Shown here in pieces: positions 14,444 through 21,546 of a stretch of 24,404 nucleotides of DNA. Location of the stretch: contig JAFGCE010000020.1 in NCBI GenBank assembly GCA_016932755.1, positions 1 through 24,404 of the forward strand, in the 5' to 3' direction. Position numbers and translations under genes: made by a program. The notes beneath the pieces were generated by a model. That model worked only from the letters and a program-made list of their open reading frames with translations. It was not told where the DNA came from and searched no databases. How positions within the stretch are numbered: position 1 is the stretch's first letter; every line of letters starts with the position of its first letter. Origin of the DNA: Candidatus Woesearchaeota archaeon. Lineage in GTDB: Archaea > Nanobdellota > Nanobdellia > Woesearchaeales > JAGWAF01.

Positions 14444-15246
14444 CTTCTCCACACCCTGCTCCTGAGCCTCATCCTGTCTAGTGATGTTGCATTCTCGTCC
14501 CTTATTTTCCTGCCTGTCAGCTTAAGGAATGCATCCTCAAGCGAACTGGTTTTTGTCTCTTTTTTCAGCTCTTTTGAAGTTCCGGTTTTTATTATTTTTC
14601 CGTGGTCTATTACCACAATCATGTCAGCAACCCTCTCTGCTTCCTCCATGTAATGTGTTGTGAAAAAAATTGTCATTTCCTCTTCCTTGTTCAGCTTTTT
14701 CAGGTATTCCCATACGCTGTTCCTTGTCTGTGGGTCAAGCCCCAGAGTCGGCTCATCAAGGAAAAGTATTTTTGGATGGTGGACAAGCCCCCTTGCAACC
14801 TCAAGCCTTCTTTTCATACCTCCTGAGAAGGTCTTGACCTGGTCTTTTCTCCTTTCCCAAAGCCCTACAAAATTAAGAAGGTGTGTTATCCTCTGCTTTA
14901 TGATGTTTTTTGGCACGTGGTAGAGTATTGCATGGAACTCCATGTTTTCGTATGCAGTCAGCTCATCATCAAGGCTTGGGTCCTGGAACACAATCCCGAA
15001 TGACCTCCTTACTTCATCTTTCTCATGCATGGGGTCATAGCTGTTGACTCTTATCCTGCCTTTTGTCGGGCTCAGGAGTGTTGTAAGCATCTTTATTGTG
15101 GTTGTCTTTCCTGCTCCGTTAGGCCCGAGAAATGCAAATATCCTTCCGTGCTCAACATCAAAAGAAATATTATTGACAGCTGTAAAATCCCCAAACTTTT
15201 TTGTGAGCCCTTTTACGCTTATCACAGCTTCATCTTTGTTGTTCAT
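14440..15246 (-). CDS. ABC transporter ATP-binding protein (DrrA type)
   Basis: The 268-residue protein contains all ATPase motifs: Walker A GPNGAGKTT at 41-49, the Q-loop in VFQDPSLDDELTAYENM, the signature FSGGMKRRLEVARGL, Walker B ILFLDEPTLGLDPQ and the switch His in FFTTHYMEEAERV. The C-terminal part (SLEDAFLKLTGR) is typical of DrrA/CcmA-like ATPases. It powers the ABC-2 permease encoded downstream, with which it overlaps by the stop/start ATGA. The ATG at 15246 lies 30 bases from a TATA-like box with no Shine-Dalgarno, so a leaderless or very short leader is likely. Confidence 0.95.
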   Translation of the reverse strand: MNNKDEAVISVKGLTKKFGDFTAVNNISFDVEHGRIFAFLGPNGAGKTTTIKMLTTLLSPTKGRIRVNSYDPMHEKDEVRRSFGIVFQDPSLDDELTAYENMEFHAILYHVPKNIIKQRITHLLNFVGLWERRKDQVKTFSGGMKRRLEVARGLVHHPKILFLDEPTLGLDPQTRNSVWEYLKKLNKEEEMTIFFTTHYMEEAERVADMIVVIDHGKIIKTGTSKELKKETKTSSLEDAFLKLTGRKIRDENATSLDRMRLRSRVWRR

Positions 15247-15270
15247 TCCGGAATAAAAAACATATAATCC

Positions 15271-15280
15271 TATTATAAAC
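15271..15280 (-). promoter_or_regulatory. TATA-like box for the ABC exporter operon
   Basis: The minus strand reads GTTTATAATA, centred about 30 bases before the ATG at 15246. Confidence 0.55.
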
Positions 15281-15301
15281 TTTTCTATATAAGAAAAATG
15301 C

Positions 15302-15748
15302 TTAGCTATCTCCGAGCATGCTATTTCTCAGCCGCAGCTCCCTGAAAAAATCCTCGCTGTCTCTCGGGGCAAACAGCATCGCATACTCTATATTGACAGC
15401 TTCCTGCCCATCTTCAGGCATATCTGGCTGGGATTTCCTTTCTTTCTTGTTTATCCTGAACATTTCCATGCACAAGTCAGAAATCTCGTGGTGCTTCTGT
15501 GAAAAAACTCCTGTCACCCTGAAATGCTCTTCTCCTGCAGACTCAAACACAGCCTGCGGGTTTCTGTAGAAAGTAACCATCACAGCCTCATCCCTGTAAG
15601 CCCTTGCCTTGTAAACAGCCCTCATCTGCGCAACCAGCCGGCTGGCTGACGCCCAGACATTATTCACGACAAGATTTCCTGCAGGGTCAACAAGCTTTTC
15701 ATAGTAAACCCTGGTTGTCCCAAAATATAATTTGTCCACTTCACTCAC
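15302..15748 (-). CDS. Soluble protein of unknown function, 148 residues
   Basis: I do not recognise this protein. It starts with GTG at 15748 (MSEVDKLYFGTTR), 28 bases from a TATA box, consistent with a leaderless transcript; a second GTG three codons in has GGTGA five bases upstream and is an alternative. The N-terminal half looks like a small alpha/beta domain (VYYEKLVDPAGNLVVNNVW, AVMVTFYRNPQAVFESAG), and the rest is charged. It has a single Cys (SDLCMEMF). Its stop lies about 55 bases upstream of the ABC operon start, in the same direction, but that operon has its own TATA box. Confidence 0.68.
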   Translation of the reverse strand: MSEVDKLYFGTTRVYYEKLVDPAGNLVVNNVWASASRLVAQMRAVYKARAYRDEAVMVTFYRNPQAVFESAGEEHFRVTGVFSQKHHEISDLCMEMFRINKKERKSQPDMPEDGQEAVNIEYAMLFAPRDSEDFFRELRLRNSMLGDS

Positions 15749-15771
15749 CTTTGAGCAAAAACAGGCAGGTT

Positions 15772-15782
15772 GTATATAAAAT
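15772..15782 (-). promoter_or_regulatory. TATA box for the 148-residue unknown gene
   Basis: The minus strand reads ATTTTATATAC, centred about 28 bases before the GTG at 15748. This supports GTG as the real start. Confidence 0.6.
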
Positions 15783-15799
15783 TAACTTTTTGAAATCGC

Positions 15800-15839
15800 G
15801 CTTAAATATTGTTTGTTAAAAAGGAAAAAGCTTAAATAT
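15800..15839 (+). promoter_or_regulatory. Two TATA-like boxes upstream of the DUF5654-like gene
   Basis: GCTTAAATAT occurs twice, at 15800-15809 and 15830-15839, exactly 30 bases apart. Either could start the transcript of the gene at 15894, giving tandem promoters with leaders of about 60 or 30 bases. Confidence 0.45.
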
Positions 15840-15893
15840 CCACCTATCCGGAATAAATCGCATCAGGATGTATGATTAAAAGAGGGTAAGATA

Positions 15894-16133
15894 ATGAAAG
15901 CTAAACTAATTGAAAAATTAGCAGCATTGATAACAGCAGCTTTTGGGCTGGTTGCAGCTCTGGCATGGAACGATGCAATCAAGGCATTGTTTGTAGGCCC
16001 GTGCGGAAGCGAAAATGCAGGATTGCTGTGCGCAATCGCATTTGGAGGGCCGTGGGTCTATGCAATAATTGTTACTGTTATAGCAGTAGTTGCTACAGTC
16101 TGGATCGGCAAAGTTGCTGAGAAAGCCAAATAA
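15894..16133 (+). CDS. Small two-helix membrane protein, DUF5654-like
   Basis: The 79-residue protein has two hydrophobic helices (about 8-26 and 52-72) around a short Gly/Cys-containing loop. The stretch ITAAFGLVAALAWNDAIKAL is typical of the archaeal DUF5654 family as I remember it. Function unknown. The ATG at 15894 has GAGGGT six bases upstream. Both Cys (37 and 46) sit in the loop and could form a disulfide. The gene converges with the SDR gene, the stop codons being one base apart. Confidence 0.75.
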   Translation: MKAKLIEKLAALITAAFGLVAALAWNDAIKALFVGPCGSENAGLLCAIAFGGPWVYAIIVTVIAVVATVWIGKVAEKAK

Positions 16134-16134
16134 C

Positions 16135-16869
16135 TTATTTTGCAGTCCAGCCGCCGTCAACAACAATCACCTGCCCGGTGATGTAGTCTGATTTTTCAGA
16201 TGCAAGGAAAACAACAGCATTTGCAATGTCTTCCGGAGTTCCCATCCTTCCGAGGGGTATTCCCATCACAGTCTGCTTTCTGGTTTTCTCATCAGAAGCA
16301 GCTCCCGGGGTGTCAATCGCTCCTGGCGCAACTGCATTCACGTTTATCTTTCTGGGTGCAAGCTCAAGCGCAAGCGCCCTTGTAAACCCGTTGATTCCTC
16401 CCTTTGACGCGCAGTAATGCGACAAGCCGCTGAACCCTATGATTGATGCTATTGATGAGATGCTTATAATCCTCCCGCCTTCCTTCATGGATTTGGCAGC
16501 TGCCTGCGAGCACAGGAAAACTCCCTTCAGGTTTATGTCCAAAACCCTGTCCCACTCTGCCTCGCTCATCTTTGAGAAGTCAACAAAAGGGAATATTCCT
16601 GCATTATTTACAAGAATGTCAACTTTCCCGAACTTTTTGGCTGCACTGCTTATCATGCTGTCAACTTCAGCTTTTTTTGAGACATCGCATTTGACTGCAA
16701 ATGCTTTCACCTTAAGCTTCTGGACTTTTTTTGCAGCCTCCTCGCATCCCTTTAAGTCTATATCACCAAGAACTACATTGCATCCCTCTTTAGCAAGAGC
16801 CAATGCAATCCCTAATCCTATTCCCCGGCTTGCGCCGGTCACAACTGCGGTTTTTCCTTTTAGAAGCAT
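16135..16869 (-). CDS. Short-chain dehydrogenase/reductase, FabG-like
   Basis: The 244-residue protein is a classical SDR: cofactor motif TGASRGIG at 11-18, NNAG at 88-91, catalytic Ser139, Tyr152 and Lys156 in YCASK, and the C-terminal PGAIDTPG and GQVIVVDGGW elements. Asp36 at the end of the second strand (VVLGDID) favours NAD(H) over NADP(H). FabG-like enzymes reduce 3-oxoacyl thioesters, but many relatives act on sugars or alcohols and the substrate cannot be read here. I choose the ATG at 16869 because GAGGTGA lies just upstream; an in-frame GTG inside that signal is unlikely. A TATA box lies about 44 bases upstream. Confidence 0.93.
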   Translation of the reverse strand: MLLKGKTAVVTGASRGIGLGIALALAKEGCNVVLGDIDLKGCEEAAKKVQKLKVKAFAVKCDVSKKAEVDSMISSAAKKFGKVDILVNNAGIFPFVDFSKMSEAEWDRVLDINLKGVFLCSQAAAKSMKEGGRIISISSIASIIGFSGLSHYCASKGGINGFTRALALELAPRKINVNAVAPGAIDTPGAASDEKTRKQTVMGIPLGRMGTPEDIANAVVFLASEKSDYITGQVIVVDGGWTAK

Positions 16870-16908
16870 ATCATTCACCTCTTTTGTGTTCCATATTTAG
16901 CTGCAGTG

Positions 16909-16918
16909 CATATAAATA
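16909..16918 (-). promoter_or_regulatory. TATA box for the SDR gene
   Basis: The minus strand reads TATTTATATG. The expected start near 16887 gives a leader of about 18 bases holding the GAGGTGA Shine-Dalgarno. Confidence 0.6.
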
Positions 16919-16983
16919 ATTTGTGTTTTGAACTTCCGATATTTATTCTTTTGAAGATGCGTTGTCGTCGAGGTTTTTTTGCA

Positions 16984-18132
16984 TTATTTGTACTTTTTCC
17001 AGATACTGATTATTTTCTCCCTTTTGCTTTTGCTCCCGAGAATTTTTTCATGGCTGGTGAATTGGAATATCAAACCAGCATTCAGCCCATTTTCTTCATA
17101 ATGCTTCTTGAGCTCCTTATACCTTGATTTAAAACAAAGCTCAACAACCGGGTGGATTAAAGAAGACCCTGATGCGATGTACAACGCAGCATTCCATGAT
17201 GCCCTTGGTTTTGATTTGAAATTCCGGTTCATCCATATCCTAAACTCATCAGCACCATATATTCTTAACACATCAGTGAAATTCACTGCATTTATCTTTG
17301 ACTTCCTGTCTGGCAAAATAAGCTCTATGAGGATGTTTTCAGCAAGGCAGAATTTAATGCAATCGCTAAAAGGGATGCAGTATATCCCCATCTCGCTTCT
17401 CGAATAGGCTGCATTATTTATTGAAGTCCACAACTCTCTCCCAGGGGCAATATAAAGGCCGTATTTCCTCCTTTTATCCTGGGAGTAATCAGTCCTTGTG
17501 CAATGGACCAGCACATCTTTGTTTCTCTCGGCAATTTCTAGTATTGTGCTATAAAACAGCTCCCCGGCATTTGAAGGAGTTATTATTTTTGCCTTGATCC
17601 TGCTCAGCCCTTCAAACGCCAGTATCAAGGATGTTATCCCAGGCGTGTTTGCAGTCCCCATGACTTCATCGATCTTTAGCTGGATGCTTTTCAAACTCCT
17701 TTTTATGCCTTCCTGGCTGCCCCAATCCTGCCCTTCCATTAAACTTTCAACCAGACAGTCTAACTCTCCGCCTTTCTTTAGAACCCTTTTGATTTTGTTC
17801 CTGCAGGCTTCGATGTATGCCCTGAAACCCTCCAATTCTTTTCTTTCTGCAGGCTCCAGGGCTTCCTCATTGTTTACCAGCTTGTTGATTCTGCCGCCAA
17901 TTTTTTCAAGCTTGTATTCAAGCAGGATTGCAATCTTTCCTTTTTTATTTGCTTCTTTTTTAAGATGCTTCAGAAGAGCATCTGCCTCTTTTCCTTTGGC
18001 AAAAAGGAGAGTTCTCTCTATATCTTGGACATTCTGTTTCAAGTCCAGCAAGTCATTTTTTTCAATGCCAAGAAAAAATAATTCCCTTTTTATGTAAATG
18101 GCAACCTTCCTTTGAATCCTGCCTAAATTCAT
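16984..18132 (-). CDS. Protein of unknown function with coiled-coil N-half, 382 residues
   Basis: I do not recognise this protein. I place the start at the ATG at 18132 (MNLGRIQRKVAIYIKREL) because a TATA box is centred 26 bases upstream; a longer frame starts beyond that box. The N-terminal half (about 1-180) is highly charged and helical with likely coiled coils. The C-terminal half looks like a compact alpha/beta domain with strands such as DVLVHCTRTDY, KYGLYIAPGRELW and ILIELILPDRKSK. No signal peptide, membrane segment or known catalytic motif was found. Base composition is like its neighbours. The C-terminal HCTRTDYSQDKRRKYG could be a binding loop, but this is only a guess. Confidence 0.72.
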   Translation of the reverse strand: MNLGRIQRKVAIYIKRELFFLGIEKNDLLDLKQNVQDIERTLLFAKGKEADALLKHLKKEANKKGKIAILLEYKLEKIGGRINKLVNNEEALEPAERKELEGFRAYIEACRNKIKRVLKKGGELDCLVESLMEGQDWGSQEGIKRSLKSIQLKIDEVMGTANTPGITSLILAFEGLSRIKAKIITPSNAGELFYSTILEIAERNKDVLVHCTRTDYSQDKRRKYGLYIAPGRELWTSINNAAYSRSEMGIYCIPFSDCIKFCLAENILIELILPDRKSKINAVNFTDVLRIYGADEFRIWMNRNFKSKPRASWNAALYIASGSSLIHPVVELCFKSRYKELKKHYEENGLNAGLIFQFTSHEKILGSKSKREKIISIWKKYK

Positions 18133-18152
18133 GAGAAAACATAGCCTGCCCT

Positions 18153-18162
18153 GATATAAATA
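18153..18162 (-). promoter_or_regulatory. TATA box for the 382-residue gene (leaderless)
   Basis: The minus strand reads TATTTATATC, centred about 26 bases before the ATG at 18132. It decides the start codon. Confidence 0.65.
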
Positions 18163-18330
18163 TTTTGTCTTTAGCACTTATAATGGCATGTTTTATTCTT
18201 TTAAGACTGCGACAAACTTAGCTTGATTTTAGCCTAATCTTTTGTCTCAAACAGAGGGTTAGGATAGGTGTGAAAATCCAGAAACAGGACCTTAGGCAAT
18301 GATTTCGGAAAAACCCTGAAAAACCAAAGA

Positions 18331-18340
18331 TTTATATATG
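18331..18340 (+). promoter_or_regulatory. TATA box for the DUF134-CDF operon (leaderless)
   Basis: TTTATATATG is centred 26 bases before the ATG at 18361. The roughly 150 bases between this and the divergent promoter at 18153 hold no gene; they contain CCTAATC/GGTTAGG arms (about 18232-18266) that could form a weak stem or a regulator site. Confidence 0.65.
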
Positions 18341-18360
18341 ATTAAGCATTATAATGCATA

Positions 18361-18855
18361 ATGGTAAGGCCGAAAAAGATAAAAACAGTGGGGTTCAGGC
18401 CGGGAGTTACATATTTCAAGCCCAGGGCTGTTCCTCTTAACGAGGTTCAGGAAGTTGAGCTTACGATTGACGAGCTTGAAACAATGAGGCTTGTAAATAT
18501 TGAGAATCTTGCGCAGGAAGAGGCAGCCAAAAAAATGGGAGTCCACCAATCAACTTTCCAGAGAATCTTGACAAGAGCAAGGGAGAAAATCACAGATGCT
18601 CTGGTAAACGGAAAGGCAATTAAAATCTTCGGAGGTGACTATACAATGCCTGGAGGAGATGGAACAGGACCTGCTGGCAAGGGACTTGGGGCTGGCAGAG
18701 GAGCAGGCAGGGGAAGAATGGGGGGGCCAGTTGCAGCAGGCCCTGGAGGATTATGCATCTGCCCCAAGTGCGGCTATGAGCAGGCGCACGCAAGAGGCGC
18801 ACCATGCACCCAAATTAAGTGCCCGAAATGCGGAAGCATGATGGCGAGAGGCTAA
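18361..18855 (+). CDS. DUF134/UPF0251 regulator fused to a Gly-rich linker and zinc-ribbon tail
   Basis: The 164-residue protein begins with the UPF0251/DUF134 domain (about 1-95): VRPKKIKTVGFRPGVTYFKP, then a sigma-like helix-turn-helix with ELETMRLVNIENLAQEEAA and VHQSTFQRILTRAREKI. A linker (96-126, MPGGDGTGPAGKGLGAGRG) closely resembles the N-terminal signature of DUF5320 proteins. The tail (127-164) is a Cys-rich ribbon with CxCPKCG, a central Cys and KCPKCG, likely binding one or two zinc or iron ions. DUF134 proteins are presumed DNA-binding regulators found near metal-cofactor genes. The same tail ends the CDF transporter encoded one base downstream, so this protein may sense the same metal or dock with that transporter. 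Confidence 0.9.
   Translation: MVRPKKIKTVGFRPGVTYFKPRAVPLNEVQEVELTIDELETMRLVNIENLAQEEAAKKMGVHQSTFQRILTRAREKITDALVNGKAIKIFGGDYTMPGGDGTGPAGKGLGAGRGAGRGRMGGPVAAGPGGLCICPKCGYEQAHARGAPCTQIKCPKCGSMMARG
18739..18855 (+). repeat. Zinc-ribbon tail repeat, copy 1
   Basis: These 117 bases encode the last 38 residues of the DUF134 protein plus the stop. They match copy 2 at 19814-19930 at 29 of 38 residues by hand count, with long runs of identical bases (for example TGCCCCAAGTGCGGCTATGA in both). Confidence 0.85.
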
Positions 18856-18856
18856 G

Positions 18857-19930
18857 ATGAACAAAGAAAATGTGTCTGTAATCGCAGTAATTGTAAACAT
18901 AGCTTTGGCTGTTTTCAAGACATCCGTAGGGTTGATAACAAATTCCTCAGCGGTATTTGCAGCAGGAATTGATTCGGCAGTCGATATACTCTCATCTTTG
19001 TTAAACCTTTTTGGCGTTAAGGCGTCAAAAAAGCCGGTGGACAAGGAACATCCTTACGGGCATTACAAATTTGAGGTGATGTCAGGCCTTATCATCACAA
19101 TTATACTGTTCCTTACAGGGGCATGGATACTTTATGAATCTTACAAGGGATTCCTCAGCCCTGCTTTTACAGAAATAAGCTATCTGGCACTGGGGGTTAT
19201 GGCTTTCTCTGCTGCTGCAAACGAGATTATGGCAAGGATAAAACTGCATTACGGAAAGAAAGAGGATTCCATCTCCCTGATAACAGACGGCGTGCACTCA
19301 AGGGTGGATGTCATTTCATCTGTTGTTGTCTTTATCGGGCTTTTCCTGACGCCTGTATTCAGGTATTCAGACCCATTATTGACGCTTTTGATAGGCTTAT
19401 ACATAATCAAGGAGTCATTCAGGCTGGGTAAAGAAGCGACAGATTCGCTGCTTGATGTTTCTGCAGGGGAGGAAATTGAAAATAAAATAAGGAGCATAGC
19501 AAAATCGTGCAATACTCCCTTATCTGAAATAAAAACTCAGAAAAAAGGCTCTGCGATAACAGCCAACCTGGCAATAAAGCTTGATAAGTCATTAAGCGTG
19601 GACAAGGCGACTGTTATCTCTGAAAGCCTGAGGAAAAGACTGATGGAAAACATACCTAGCCTTCATTATGTTGCGGTACAGATATCCTCCCACGATGTTG
19701 AAAATAGCTATTACCAGCCTGAAAGCATGATACCTGGAATAAAAGCAGGGCATGGCTTCGGATGGCAGGTGAAAGGAAGATTTGTTGAAAAAGTAAAGGG
19801 CGCAAAAGGCCAAGGCCCCGGAGGAAAGTGCGCATGCCCCAAGTGCGGCTATGAAACAGGGCACCAAAGGGGAGTTCCCTGCTCAACAATCAAATGCCCA
19901 AAATGCGGAAGCACGATGGCAAGAGGTTAA
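18857..19930 (+). CDS. Cation diffusion facilitator (CDF) metal exporter with zinc-ribbon tail
   Basis: The 357-residue protein has a CDF core: about six membrane helices, the transport-site residues in GIDSAVDILSS (DxxxD, helix two) and DGVHSRVDVISS (HxxxD, helix five), the HPYGHYKFE motif between helices two and three, and a cytoplasmic ferredoxin-like domain (about 205-280). CDF proteins export Zn2+, Fe2+, Mn2+ or similar ions against protons. After an extra linker, residues 320-357 add CACPKCGYE and IKCPKCGS, nearly identical to the tail of the preceding regulator and not part of normal CDF proteins. The gene starts one base after the DUF134 stop, so the two are co-translated. The added ribbon could sense or receive the metal. 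Export specificity is unknown. Confidence 0.92.
   Translation: MNKENVSVIAVIVNIALAVFKTSVGLITNSSAVFAAGIDSAVDILSSLLNLFGVKASKKPVDKEHPYGHYKFEVMSGLIITIILFLTGAWILYESYKGFLSPAFTEISYLALGVMAFSAAANEIMARIKLHYGKKEDSISLITDGVHSRVDVISSVVVFIGLFLTPVFRYSDPLLTLLIGLYIIKESFRLGKEATDSLLDVSAGEEIENKIRSIAKSCNTPLSEIKTQKKGSAITANLAIKLDKSLSVDKATVISESLRKRLMENIPSLHYVAVQISSHDVENSYYQPESMIPGIKAGHGFGWQVKGRFVEKVKGAKGQGPGGKCACPKCGYETGHQRGVPCSTIKCPKCGSTMARG
19814..19930 (+). repeat. Zinc-ribbon tail repeat, copy 2
   Basis: This 117-base segment ends the CDF gene and matches copy 1 at 18739-18855. It keeps all five Cys (CxC, xxC, C, CxxC pattern) and the ending MARG. Confidence 0.85.
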
Positions 19931-19935
19931 AATTC

Positions 19936-20025
19936 CCGGGTAAATGCCCGGATAATGCTCACCATTTGTTGGCGGTTGGATAAGGCAGAGCACAGCAATG
20001 TGCTTAAATCATGCCTCCAGGAGGC
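19936..20025 (+). ncRNA. Structured intergenic segment, possible leader RNA
   Basis: Three local hairpins lie between the CDF gene and the next coding region: CCGGG-TAAATG-CCCGG (19936-19951), AGCACA-GCAA-TGTGCT with a GNRA tetraloop (19989-20004), and GCCTC-CAG-GAGGC (20013-20025). The last hides an AGGAGG sequence. I do not recognise a known riboswitch. It may be a regulatory leader or only RNA-processing elements. Confidence 0.4.
20002..20009 (+). promoter_or_regulatory. Possible TATA box before the Gly-rich gene
   Basis: GCTTAAAT would give a transcript start near 20031. It overlaps the arm of the tetraloop hairpin, so promoter and leader RNA readings of this stretch conflict. Confidence 0.3.
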
Positions 20026-20084
20026 TTAATCCATGAAAATAAAATCATAGTGGATTATTGCAGCCTTGCTAAAAATAATGTAAA

Positions 20085-20759
20085 ATGCAGTACAAATCAA
20101 ATAATGGATACAGGAACAGCGCATCTTACAGCTTTGCCTACAGCTTTTCAGGGGATTCAGGGTATCCCCCTGCTCAAGACCTGGCAGGTTACAGCAGTAG
20201 TGCTGATATTTCCTATTCGGACAGCCCGGATTTAAGCTATAAAACATCTTTCTTTTTAGGGGATAATTCGGTTGCGGGCAGCCAGGAAAGCATAGAAGAT
20301 TACAATGCAGGGAAGGGTAGCGTAATGGGTGCCGGAAAGGGGTCAGGAAATGGAAAGGGCAAAGGAATGGGAAAAGGCCAAGGAGGAAGAGGCGGACGAA
20401 ATGGCATGGGCCAAAACTGTTCAAGAACACAGGAGATGTTTAGGGAAGAATTAGGAAGAAGCACACATATTGACAAACCTAATGAAACAGCACCGGCAGT
20501 TGTAGATGAGCATAAGGCAAACTTAGGAACCAGAATCCAGGAAGAGAATTTGGCTGCAATAATAAAAAAGATTGAAAAATTGGAAGAAAGCAGAAAAATA
20601 TCAAAGCAGGTTATGCCATTAAAAACGGGAAAGCAAAATGATGCTTATAATTCCCATGAAATTAAGCAAAACATACTTCAAGTAGAGAGCATAGGCAATG
20701 AACAGGCGGAAGGGCTTGAAAAAGCAAAGGAAAAAACTAGGAAGGAGGAAGGTGAATAA
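20085..20759 (+). CDS. Gly/Lys-rich and coiled-coil protein, unknown function
   Basis: I do not recognise this 224-residue protein. The N-terminus (1-75) is rich in Ser, Tyr and Asp and looks disordered. Residues 76-108 are a Gly-rich stretch (GKGSVMGAGKGSGNGKGKG) that ends in NGMGQNC, and the C-terminal half is charged and helical with a likely coiled coil (EENLAAIIKKIEKLEESRK). Gly-rich N-part plus C-terminal coiled coil is the general layout of DUF5320 proteins, which occur in similar clusters, but the DUF5320 signature itself is absent here. The ATG at 20085 is the first possible start after a stop, and has no Shine-Dalgarno or clear TATA spacing, so the true start is uncertain. It ends one base before the NifX-like gene and supplies its Shine-Dalgarno. 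Confidence 0.62.
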   Translation: MQYKSNNGYRNSASYSFAYSFSGDSGYPPAQDLAGYSSSADISYSDSPDLSYKTSFFLGDNSVAGSQESIEDYNAGKGSVMGAGKGSGNGKGKGMGKGQGGRGGRNGMGQNCSRTQEMFREELGRSTHIDKPNETAPAVVDEHKANLGTRIQEENLAAIIKKIEKLEESRKISKQVMPLKTGKQNDAYNSHEIKQNILQVESIGNEQAEGLEKAKEKTRKEEGE

Positions 20760-20760
20760 A

Positions 20761-21495
20761 ATGAGGATAGCGATAACCTGCCAGGACAATAATCTGGACA
20801 GCATGGTAGACCAGAGGTTCGGGAGATGCAAGTATTTCATTATAGTTGACATTGAAGGCGGCAAAATCACAAAAACCGAGGCTGTGCTAAACAAAGGCAC
20901 AGAGCAGGGGCATGGTGCCGGAATCAAGGCAGCTGAGCAAATTGGCGAACTTAAGGTTGAGAAAGTATTAACTGGGCAGTTAGGCCCTAACGCAACCGCA
21001 GTCCTTGGCAAGCTGGGGATACATTCATACCATGCGTCAGGAAAAGCAGGGGAGGCTGTAAGGCAGTTCCTAAGCGATGAGCTTGAAATTATATCCGAGA
21101 TTGCAGAGCCTCATTCAGGAATGGCAGTTAAAGGCAAGGCAAAAGGCGAGAGGATATTTTTTCCGCTGCTTGACAATAAAGGGCAAGATTCTGAAATAAG
21201 CCCGCATTTCGGGCATGCGCCTTTTTTCGGCGTTTATGACACTGAAAAAAAGAAGCTTGAAATAATAGAAAACTCGCTCGACCATACCGACCCGAACAAA
21301 AGCCCGATAGACCAGATTGAGGAGGCAGTCCACCCCACCACAATTTTTGCACAGGGAATTGGCGGCAGAGCAATAGGCATAATTGCGGAAAAAGGATTGT
21401 CCCTCAAGACAGGGAATTTCCGGACAGTAGGGGAGGCAATTATGAACCTTGGCAAGCTCAAAGACCAGACGCAGAGCTGCGGGCATATGCTTTAA
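20761..21495 (+). CDS. Double NifX/NifB-type Fe-Mo cofactor-binding domain protein
   Basis: The 244-residue protein carries two tandem dinitrogenase iron-molybdenum cofactor (NifX/NafY/MTH1175-like) domains. The first (about 1-110) has VDQRFGRCKYFIIVD and ends in LGKLGIHSYHASGKAGEAV; the second (about 128-235) has ISPHFGHAPFFGVYD and VGEAIMNLGKL. Such domains hold metal-sulfur clusters: NifX and NafY carry FeMo-co precursors, and the Desulfovibrio orange protein binds a Mo-Cu cluster. Most relatives have one domain, so two in one chain is notable. The start at 20761 is supported by GGAGGAAGGTGA upstream. It is followed by a GC hairpin, DUF123, ferredoxin and Mrp/MinD-type ATPase genes, suggesting cofactor assembly or delivery. 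No nitrogenase genes are present. Confidence 0.9.
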   Translation: MRIAITCQDNNLDSMVDQRFGRCKYFIIVDIEGGKITKTEAVLNKGTEQGHGAGIKAAEQIGELKVEKVLTGQLGPNATAVLGKLGIHSYHASGKAGEAVRQFLSDELEIISEIAEPHSGMAVKGKAKGERIFFPLLDNKGQDSEISPHFGHAPFFGVYDTEKKKLEIIENSLDHTDPNKSPIDQIEEAVHPTTIFAQGIGGRAIGIIAEKGLSLKTGNFRTVGEAIMNLGKLKDQTQSCGHML

Positions 21496-21503
21496 AGAAG
21501 ATT

Positions 21504-21518
21504 GGGCGGTGTGCGCCC
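21504..21518 (+). other. GC-rich hairpin after the NifX-like gene
   Basis: GGGCG-GTGTG-CGCCC lies nine bases after the stop codon and has no T tract after it. It resembles in position the CCGGG hairpin after the CDF gene and may protect or process the mRNA 3' end. Confidence 0.45.
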
Positions 21519-21546
21519 GTAAGTTGCCGACAGATACTGCTCAAGG

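Noticed and set aside
18180..18340. Possible C/D-box small RNA (AATGATT and CTGA elements)
   Set aside because: The boxes are degenerate and wrongly spaced, and no second pair was found. The segment is better explained as a promoter region.
18739..19930. Mobile element or recent transposition to explain the duplicated 117-base tail
   Set aside because: No transposase, terminal inverted repeats or target-site duplication is visible. The copies lie in frame at the ends of two genes, which fits domain duplication or gene conversion better.
19931..20084. tRNA or tRNA-like gene in the hairpin-rich gap
   Set aside because: There is no TTCGAAT-type T-loop, no acceptor stem pairing across about 75 bases, and no anticodon arm.
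20011..20235. Frame of 74 codons overlapping the start of the Gly-rich gene
   Set aside because: It begins inside a hairpin, has no upstream signal of its own, and its product shows no recognisable feature. The frame starting at 20085 continues much further.
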